Below are positions 1 to 4,835 of a stretch of DNA of 7,508 nt, one piece after another. The notes under the pieces are model-generated. The model did not search any database, was not told the DNA's origin, and saw only the letters and a list, made by a program, of their open reading frames with translations. Made by a program: the position numbers and the translations under genes. Positions within the stretch are counted from its first letter, which is position 1. Each line of letters opens with the position of its first letter. The stretch comes from Roseovarius sp. (GTDB taxonomy: Bacteria > Pseudomonadota > Alphaproteobacteria > Rhodobacterales > Rhodobacteraceae), in NCBI GenBank assembly GCA_023260815.1, contig JALQUE010000329.1, forward strand, positions 1 to 7,508, given 5' to 3'.

Positions 1-84
1 GGGTCGAAGAAACGGCGGCTGACGGCCAAGACGGTGCGCGGCGAGGTGAAGGCGATGCGCGGAAAGGTCGAGGGGGAGGATTGA
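1..84 (+). CDS. arfB: ArfB-type peptidyl-tRNA hydrolase, C-terminal tail (partial)
   Basis: Frame 1 is open from the window edge to a TGA at 82-84 and encodes 27 residues of a very basic tail. It contains SKKRRLTAK followed by VKAMRGKV. This closely matches my memory of the C-terminus of E. coli ArfB/YaeJ, which carries SKERRLASK and VKAMRGKV in the same order. ArfB is a release-factor-like hydrolase that frees ribosomes stalled on mRNA without a stop codon. Its basic tail lies in the empty mRNA channel, and the GGQ catalytic domain would be to the left of the window. The match is over a short, low-complexity basic stretch, so the assignment rests on the motif order and the position at a gene end. 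A different basic-tailed protein is possible. Confidence 0.72.
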   Translation, partial: GSKKRRLTAKTVRGEVKAMRGKVEGED

Positions 85-130
85 AGCAGGATTGTCGAGT
101 TGGTGTATTTGCTGGTGAAGGAGACAGGCG

Positions 131-373
131 ATGGCGCGCAACACTTCGGTCGTTTTGAGCGATCACTTTAACGATTTCATAACGCAGGCGGTGGAAAGTG
201 GGCGCTATGCGTCGGCCAGCGACGTGGTACGTGCGGGGTTGCGGATGTTGGAAATGGAAGAGGAAAAGCTGGAGCGGCTTCGGGCCGAGTTGCAGAAGGG
301 TGAGGCGAGCGGATCACCGGAACCCTTCGATTTCGATGAGTTTCTGGCGGAGATGCATGGCAGATCAAGGTAG
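131..373 (+). CDS. parD: ParD-type ribbon-helix-helix antitoxin
   Basis: This 80-residue protein has the ParD/CopG layout. Residues 1-45 form a ribbon-helix-helix DNA-binding domain: a short beta strand (NTSVVLSD), a helix (FNDFITQAVESGRY), the typical SASDVVRAGLRMLE helix, then a charged linker helix (EEEKLERLRAEL). The acidic tail, around PFDFDEFLAEM, is the part that normally wraps the ParE toxin. ParD proteins neutralise ParE, a gyrase inhibitor, and repress their own operon as dimers. The ATG at 131 is preceded by AAGGAG at 118-123 with 7 bases of spacing, which fixes the start. The gene lies 46 bp after the arfB-like stop on the same strand. No intact ParE follows: only a short frameshifted remnant is visible, so the antitoxin appears orphaned. 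It could still act as a repressor or neutralise a ParE encoded elsewhere. Family assignment is firm and current function is uncertain. Confidence 0.88.
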   Translation: MARNTSVVLSDHFNDFITQAVESGRYASASDVVRAGLRMLEMEEEKLERLRAELQKGEASGSPEPFDFDEFLAEMHGRSR

Positions 374-447
374 TCGAGTTTTCAGAATCGCCGATATTCG
401 CCGTATCGTGCATATTCCATAGAATCAGGCCGCAGTGGCTTAGGTAG
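357..447 (+). pseudogene. parE: Remnant of a ParE toxin gene (deleted and frameshifted)
   Basis: A ParE gene would normally start at or overlap the parD stop. An ATG at 357-359 overlaps the end of parD by 17 bases, and its frame reads MADQGSRVFRIADIRRIVHIP before a TAG at 420-422. The part SRVFRIADIRRIV resembles the last strands of ParE, which commonly read like HVVFYRIADDxIRIVRILH. Shifting one frame at about 414-418, the sequence continues as HRIRPQWLR and stops at TAG 445-447. This resembles the usual ParE ending RILHxRMDxxRHL. About 60 residues of ParE between the start and this tail are absent, so the locus looks like a toxin gene removed by internal deletion plus a frameshift. The match is short and made by eye, so chance resemblance is possible. 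Confidence 0.45.
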
Positions 448-544
448 ATTAGCTTGAGTGACTTTGGTATTTGTTAGTTGGCGTTAAGCATAAATAAGAG
501 AGCACGTTGACTGCCAATTGCGAACTTTAGACCCCTACATGTTA
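448..544. other. AT-rich gap between the parDE remnant and the ATPase gene
   Basis: This 97-base stretch has no open frame of note. It separates the + strand parD/parE remnant from the 3' end of the minus-strand ATPase, so it is a convergent 3'-3' gap. I see no stem followed by a T run on either strand that would make a convincing terminator. There is no tRNA-like fold and no clear copy of the sequence on the other side of the ATPase gene that would suggest an attachment site. Its base composition is low in GC like the ATPase gene, so it probably belongs to the same imported segment. Confidence 0.5.
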
Positions 545-1828
545 TTAGCCATCACCACAAAATGCATCATCCTTCTGAATTTCTTGCAGAACCTGCTCCC
601 AAGGCCATCGTACAGTCGCATATTTCCTGTACAAGAACAGCTGCTTATCCACCACCGTGACTTCATCTTTATTGTCATCATATGATAGTATTAGTCCACG
701 TCCTTCTTGGTCGACCTGCAACTCGCCAATCTTCCGTAGAATTTGACGCAAATTAGGTTTTTGAATCCTTGGCTCCCTGCCCGATGCAACTTTGAAAATG
801 GCATCCGTTGAGTATCCCTCAATCAACTCAGCATCAGAAGCGTCCATAACCGCCCATAACATATGAGCGTATATGCCTGTGCTCTTCTTTCTCTGTCGTA
901 TTCCTTTCGCTACGCGGGCAGCGAACGTCTGATATACCGCATTAAGTTGGTCAGCATGACTAAGCGCAACTGCTTCGTAAGTATCTCGATCACCAATCGT
1001 TATTCTTTTGGGCTGAGTATGCTCAACGCGTATTTCATCTAGCAATCTGAGCGTAAGATCTTGAAGCGTCCCAACCGTTCCAAAAGCATCTTCAATAAGA
1101 AGTCGTTCCACGGAACTTTCCAACTTAATGCGAAGAGCGTCACCGCCTTGTTTAAGCACTTCTCGAAGATCTTCCTGCGACCAGAATATTGAATGTTCTA
1201 CAACCCGTGTAGCAAGATCCGGATTCAGATGCAGAAGCAAATTATTTTCAGACCAAATTCCAATTATCACAACATACACACCGAAGTCCCACAAAGCTTT
1301 CAAGTCGAAAGAAAATGCTGCTCGTTCAGACGGCGCAAGATAATGATAGTCTTCAATAACAAGTCTACGTTCCGAAGCTTTGACTACTTCAGAGATGAAG
1401 CGAAGGTCCTTAGTGTCCCGGCCTACAACAACGCTTTTTTCATCATTTGTCTCTTCCGCAGTGAAGCCAAAACTAGCTTTAAGTTTCGCAATTAAACCGA
1501 TCCCCGTTTCAGTCTCAGCCGTTACGGTTGCAGAAACCTTTCCTCCTGTGGACTTCTCAATGGCTATTGAAATCCCAAGTTGCGAAAAAATATCCTCGTA
1601 GAGATCAGAAACCGATTTATTCAGTCTGCACTGAACGACTATTGCATCCGGAATGTTCTTTTGACGGAGCCAACTCTTCCCGCATTTGGACTCACCACGA
1701 AGCGCAATGTGTTTGCTCCTACGTAAGTCTCTTTGAATCACCGCATCTAAATCGCCTCGATTGACGTACGATGGTTCCAGAACCTTGGTCGAAATGCCAA
1801 ACACCTGATCTGATCTATAGTTGTTCAA
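545..1828 (-). CDS. P-loop (AAA+/STAND-like) ATPase of unknown function, TTG start
   Basis: This 427-residue protein has no recognised name. Near the N-terminus is a Walker A loop, GESKCGKS (residues 45-52). A Walker B strand, RRLVIED, follows (154-160, ending in Glu-Asp), then a sensor-1-like strand VYVVIIGIW (184-192) and DLATRV (204-209), whose Arg could be an arginine finger. The order fits an AAA+/STAND-type NTPase. Residues 91-140 form a Ser/Thr/Gly-rich insert between Walker A and B. The C-terminal third is mostly helical and ends in a likely winged helix (about 340-405) with a beta hairpin around LILSYDD and EVTVVDKQLFLY. I see no signal peptide, membrane segment, nuclease or other effector domain. 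The TTG start is supported by GGAGG seven bases upstream. A GTG at codon 9 is the only near alternative, and there is no usable ATG. Codon and base composition are far more AT-rich than neighbours, which points to horizontal transfer. A defence or DNA-transaction role is a guess from the fold and context only. Confidence 0.85.
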   Translation of the reverse strand: MNNYRSDQVFGISTKVLEPSYVNRGDLDAVIQRDLRRSKHIALRGESKCGKSWLRQKNIPDAIVVQCRLNKSVSDLYEDIFSQLGISIAIEKSTGGKVSATVTAETETGIGLIAKLKASFGFTAEETNDEKSVVVGRDTKDLRFISEVVKASERRLVIEDYHYLAPSERAAFSFDLKALWDFGVYVVIIGIWSENNLLLHLNPDLATRVVEHSIFWSQEDLREVLKQGGDALRIKLESSVERLLIEDAFGTVGTLQDLTLRLLDEIRVEHTQPKRITIGDRDTYEAVALSHADQLNAVYQTFAARVAKGIRQRKKSTGIYAHMLWAVMDASDAELIEGYSTDAIFKVASGREPRIQKPNLRQILRKIGELQVDQEGRGLILSYDDNKDEVTVVDKQLFLYRKYATVRWPWEQVLQEIQKDDAFCGDG

Positions 1829-3117
1829 ACCTCAACCTCCATCGACTCTTGAACGCCCACGCCGAATACTCGCTTATAACGTGTAACCTCGTCAACCGGG
1901 CCCATTGCCTTGTTGGGGTTGTCGGAGAGTTTGACGGTGGGGTGGCCGTCGGCGGCGACCGCTTTGCAGACCAGGGAGAAGGGCGCGAGGGCGTCGCCCT
2001 CGGTCAGGCCGCGGAAATCGTTGGTCAGGAGTGTGCCCCAACCGAAGCTGAGTTTGACGCGGCCATGGAAGCGGCTGTGCAGTTCGATGATCTTGTCGGC
2101 GTCCAGACCGTCGGAGAAGATGATGAGCTTCTTGCGGGGATCCTCGCCACGGTCCTGCCACCAGCGGATCGCCACCTCGGCGCCGGCTGCGGGATCACCG
2201 GAATCGATGCGGATGCCTGTCCAGCCGGCCAGCCAATCGGGCGCGTTGCGCAAGAACCCTTCGGTGCCGTATGTATCGGGAAGGATGATGCGCAGATTGC
2301 CCGAATGCTCTTCGTGCCAATCGGCCAGCACCTTGTAGGGGGCCTGGGCCAGTTCGGCGTCGGTTTCGGCCAGCGCGGCATAGACCATGGGCAGTTCATG
2401 GGCGTTGGTGCCGATCGCCTCGAGATCGCGGTTCTTGGCGATCAGGCAGTTGGAGGTGCCGACGAAGCCCTCGCCCAGACCCTCGCGCATGGCCTGCACG
2501 CACCAGTCCTGCCAGAGGAAGGAATGGCGGCGGCGGGTGCCGAAATCGGCGATGCGCAGATCGGGGAGCGGGCGCAGGCGTTCGACCTTTTCCCATAGCT
2601 TGGTCATGGCGCGGGCATAGAGCACCTGCAGTTCGAATTTCTCCATCTTGCCGAGGACGGCGCGGGCGCGCAGCTCCATCAGGACGGCGAGGGCGGGAAT
2701 TTCCCAGAGCATGACCTCGGGCCATTTGCCTTCGAAGGTCAGTTCATATTGGCCGTCGCGTTTTTCCAGATGGTAGGGCGGCAGGCGGAGGGCCTCGAAC
2801 CATTCCATGAATTCGGGGGTGAACATCTGGCGTTGGCCGTAGAAGGTGTTGCCGCGCAGCCAGGTCGACTCGCCCCGGCTGAGCGAGAGGGAGCGGATGT
2901 GATCCAGTTGTGCGCGCAGCTCGCCTTCGTCGATCAGCTCGGCCAAGCGGACGGATTTGGTGCGGTTGATCAGGCTGAAGGTGACGGTGGTGTCGGGCTT
3001 GTTGCGAAAGACCGACTGGCACATCAACAGCTTGTAGAAATCGGTGTCGATGAGGGAGCGGACGATCGGGTCCATTTTCCAGCGGTGATTGTAGACGCGG
3101 GTGGCGATGTCGACCAT
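1825..3117 (-). CDS. pncB: Nicotinate phosphoribosyltransferase
   Basis: PncB (EC 6.3.4.21) joins nicotinate and PRPP to make nicotinate mononucleotide, coupled to ATP hydrolysis, in the Preiss-Handler route of cytosolic NAD salvage. The 430-residue length is normal for the proteobacterial enzyme. Visible hallmarks in order: LIDTDFYKLLM (22-32), DFGTRRRHSF (191-200), GTNAHELP (236-243) containing the His (240) that is phosphorylated in the family, IRIDSGDP (302-309) and IFSDGLD (333-339) of the phosphate-binding barrel, and GWGTLLTND (359-367). The ATG is preceded by GGAGG at 3127-3123, five bases away, and the N-terminus MVDIATRV fits the alphaproteobacterial form. The gene looks intact. Its last 22 codons or so (1825-1890) drop to 50% GC by count, well below the rest, just where the AT-rich ATPase gene begins. 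This suggests a recombination seam inside the tail. It probably shares a transcript with the ATPase; the upstream regulator gene ends 101 bases before its start. Confidence 0.95.
   Translation of the reverse strand: MVDIATRVYNHRWKMDPIVRSLIDTDFYKLLMCQSVFRNKPDTTVTFSLINRTKSVRLAELIDEGELRAQLDHIRSLSLSRGESTWLRGNTFYGQRQMFTPEFMEWFEALRLPPYHLEKRDGQYELTFEGKWPEVMLWEIPALAVLMELRARAVLGKMEKFELQVLYARAMTKLWEKVERLRPLPDLRIADFGTRRRHSFLWQDWCVQAMREGLGEGFVGTSNCLIAKNRDLEAIGTNAHELPMVYAALAETDAELAQAPYKVLADWHEEHSGNLRIILPDTYGTEGFLRNAPDWLAGWTGIRIDSGDPAAGAEVAIRWWQDRGEDPRKKLIIFSDGLDADKIIELHSRFHGRVKLSFGWGTLLTNDFRGLTEGDALAPFSLVCKAVAADGHPTVKLSDNPNKAMGPVDEVTRYKRVFGVGVQESMEVEV
1836..1840 (-). promoter_or_regulatory. Shine-Dalgarno GGAGG for the ATPase, inside the pncB tail
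   Basis: On the minus strand GGAGG lies within the last pncB codons, seven bases before the TTG start of the ATPase gene at 1828. The pncB TGA (1827-1825) and the TTG (1828-1826) share two bases, giving TTGA. This strong, well-spaced site decides the TTG start and implies translational coupling: ribosomes ending pncB would restart on the ATPase message. Confidence 0.72.
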
Positions 3118-3122
3118 GCCGG

Positions 3123-3127
3123 CCTCC
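3123..3127 (-). promoter_or_regulatory. Shine-Dalgarno for pncB
   Basis: GGAGG on the minus strand, five bases upstream of the ATG at 3117-3115. The spacing is slightly short but normal. It supports MVDIATRV as the N-terminus rather than the internal Met at codon 15. Confidence 0.65.
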
Positions 3128-3175
3128 GGTATGTTGAGTCCGGGCCGGTTAAATCAAAGGGGGGTGGGGCTGGCA

Positions 3176-3205
3176 AGGGCGCACGTCATCTGGCGCGCGC
3201 GCCCT
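3176..3205 (-). terminator. Possible hairpin after the GlxA/AraC regulator gene
   Basis: Fourteen bases past the regulator stop codon, AGGGCGC (3176-3182) is the reverse complement of GCGCCCT (3199-3205), leaving a 16-base loop. Within it, 3192-3203 is a perfect 12-bp palindrome of alternating G and C. On the minus strand the sequence that follows is C-rich and lacks a T run, so it is not a standard intrinsic terminator. It may be a weak terminator or a 3' end-stabilising stem, or simply a product of high GC content. Confidence 0.3.
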
Positions 3206-3218
3206 GGGCTTGGATCGG

Positions 3219-4214
3219 TCAGGCGGCGGAACTGCCGGCAAAGGCGTGGCGGCGGACCTGATCGGGGGTTTCGCCGTATTTGCGGGTGAACCATTTCTTC
3301 ATCAGGGTGACGTTGGAGAACCCGCAGGCGACCGACACTTCGTTCACCGGCAGGGAGGTCTGGGCGAGGAGGCTGTGCGCGCGATCAAGCCGCAGATCGC
3401 GGTAGACCTTGAGGGGGGTTTGTTCCAGCAGATCGCGGAAGCCGCGTTCAAGCTTGCGGGGCGACACTTCGAGGATGCCGGCGATCTGGCCGACGGTCAG
3501 GGTGTCTTCGAGATGATCGAGCATGATCTGAAGCGCGTCGCCGATCACTTCGTCGCCCTGGGCCATGCGCTTGTACCGCCAGTGTTCACCGACGCCGGTT
3601 TCAGCCTCGGGTTCGCTGAGGCCGAGGTAGCGCGACAGGGCGGCGCGGGTGAATTCGCCGTCGCGCGCGCCCACCAGTTCGACCATCATGCGCATGGCGG
3701 CGGCAGGGCTGATGGCGCTGCTGAGGGCGTTGTGGTGGCAGGTGGCGCCTTGGGCCAGGTCCAGACCACGGCCCGTTTCCTCGACTCCGGGGCGGAAATT
3801 GGGATGCACGGCCAGACGCTTGGTGCCAAGCACACCGGCGGCCAGCGGCACGAAGACGGCAGAGCCTACGACGCAGACGCGGGCCGCGTTGCGGATGCAG
3901 GCGCGCAGGGCGGTAAGGCTGGATTTGGCGGGGCGCCAGGGATGTTCGGTCCCGCCGATCAGCACGAGGGTCTGATCGGGGCCGCAGATCGGGGCGGCGT
4001 CGCAGGCGTGATCGTCGGCGCGCAGATGCGTCCAGCCATAAGCCTCGTGGCCCAGAAGCCGGTTGGCCGAGCGCAGCACGTCGATGCAGGCTTCGGCGGC
4101 ATAGGCCACGCCGCTATCCTGACTGAGAAACACGAAATCGCCCGACAGGCTGCGTCGCGCATGAAGGGGGCCGACAGCGGCGGAGGGGGCTGGTTCCAGG
4201 TTTTCAAGATACAT
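3219..4214 (-). CDS. GlxA/GbdR-type transcription regulator (DJ-1/PfpI-like plus AraC)
   Basis: This 331-residue protein has the two-part GlxA family plan. Residues about 25-190 are a DJ-1/PfpI (class I amidotransferase-like) sensor domain with LVLIGGTE (83-90) and VVGSAVFVPLAAGVL (115-129). The nucleophile-elbow position carries Ser-Ala rather than Cys, so the domain is probably a ligand sensor and not an enzyme. The C-terminal AraC/XylS domain (about 222-325) has helix-turn-helix 1 at 240-263 (TVGQIAGILEVSPRKLERGF) and helix-turn-helix 2 at 289-321 (VNEVSVACGFSNVTLMKKWF, then GETPDQVR). The ATG is preceded by AGGAAG, six bases upstream. It lies 54 bases downstream of soxG on the same strand. 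GbdR and related regulators activate glycine betaine, dimethylglycine and sarcosine catabolism, so a role in controlling the adjacent sox genes is a reasonable inference. The true ligand cannot be read from the sequence, and other GlxA members sense arginine or carnitine. Confidence 0.9.
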   Translation of the reverse strand: MYLENLEPAPSAAVGPLHARRSLSGDFVFLSQDSGVAYAAEACIDVLRSANRLLGHEAYGWTHLRADDHACDAAPICGPDQTLVLIGGTEHPWRPAKSSLTALRACIRNAARVCVVGSAVFVPLAAGVLGTKRLAVHPNFRPGVEETGRGLDLAQGATCHHNALSSAISPAAAMRMMVELVGARDGEFTRAALSRYLGLSEPEAETGVGEHWRYKRMAQGDEVIGDALQIMLDHLEDTLTVGQIAGILEVSPRKLERGFRDLLEQTPLKVYRDLRLDRAHSLLAQTSLPVNEVSVACGFSNVTLMKKWFTRKYGETPDQVRRHAFAGSSAA

Positions 4215-4268
4215 GGTTATCTTCCTTTCCCTGTTGTGACACGGAGCCCTGAAATCCGCGTGGTTGGC

Positions 4269-4835
4269 TTAACTTATGTTGTCGATCGACGTTTCGATGG
4301 CGTGCAGGAACGAGCCTGCGGAAGAACTGGCGGACAGAAGCAAGAACGCATCCGGCCCGGTGCGGATGATGAGCGCGCCCAGATGTTCCATCATGGTGCG
4401 CGCGGCATCGTTTACGGCAAAGGCGTCGGCGTGCAGATCAATCGGGCAAATCCGTTCAAGCGCCGCACGGGCGCGCGGACCGCTGAGCGACAATCCGGTC
4501 CAGACATCGGTCTGATCGGTGGTGTAGACCTTGCCCTTGAGCTTGCCCGCGACGACCCGTTCGGCATCGGGCGTGGCGTGGGTGAAGATCACCAGCGCCA
4601 TGTCCAGCCCCAGCCGGACCAGCCGCGCGCCCTCCTTGGAGACCGCAGATTTCCCCGGATCGGGCAGGTCGATGCCATAGGCCGATTTGATCGCCTTTTT
4701 CGCGGCCTCCTCGGCCCCGAGGGGCAGGGCCACCGACACGATCGCCAGATCGGCGGGCGCCGTCAGGCGCAAATCCCCGAATGTGGTGTCATAGCCGGCA
4801 AGCGGCGGCGCGGAGATGAGGGTGAGGTCAGGCAC
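4269..4835 (-). CDS. soxG: Sarcosine oxidase gamma subunit, GTG start
   Basis: SoxG is the small gamma subunit of the cytosolic heterotetrameric sarcosine oxidase (SoxBDAG). It is distantly related to the folate-binding GcvT/YgfZ fold and packs against the alpha subunit. From the GTG at 4835-4833 the product is 188 residues, starting VPDLTLISAPPLAGYD, which is normal length. Recognisable family stretches include the central LGLDMALVIF, DQTDVWTGLSLSGPRARAALERICPIDLH, and AARTMMEHLGALIIRTGPDAFLLL near the end with SFLHAIETS. An upstream start at 4964 in the same frame would add 43 Ser/Arg-rich residues encoded antisense-like within soxA and can be dismissed. The GTG has AAGGAG at 4850-4845, nine bases upstream, inside the last soxA codons. 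The two genes overlap by 8 bases, as expected for translationally coupled subunits of one complex. Confidence 0.9.
   Translation of the reverse strand: MPDLTLISAPPLAGYDTTFGDLRLTAPADLAIVSVALPLGAEEAAKKAIKSAYGIDLPDPGKSAVSKEGARLVRLGLDMALVIFTHATPDAERVVAGKLKGKVYTTDQTDVWTGLSLSGPRARAALERICPIDLHADAFAVNDAARTMMEHLGALIIRTGPDAFLLLSASSSAGSFLHAIETSIDNIS

Noticed and set aside
505..530. A possible promoter on the + strand (TTGACT followed by TAGACC)
   Set aside because: The spacing is 15 bases, the -10 match is poor, and it would only read antisense into the ATPase gene.
440..1860. Attachment-site direct repeats flanking the AT-rich ATPase segment
   Set aside because: I compared the sequence around 440-500 with 1830-1870 and found no shared stretch long enough to support site-specific integration. 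No integrase or tRNA gene is present.
1771..2598. A 275-codon open frame on the + strand opposite pncB
   Set aside because: It spans the ATPase-pncB boundary and lacks any family motif, while the opposite strand encodes a complete PncB.
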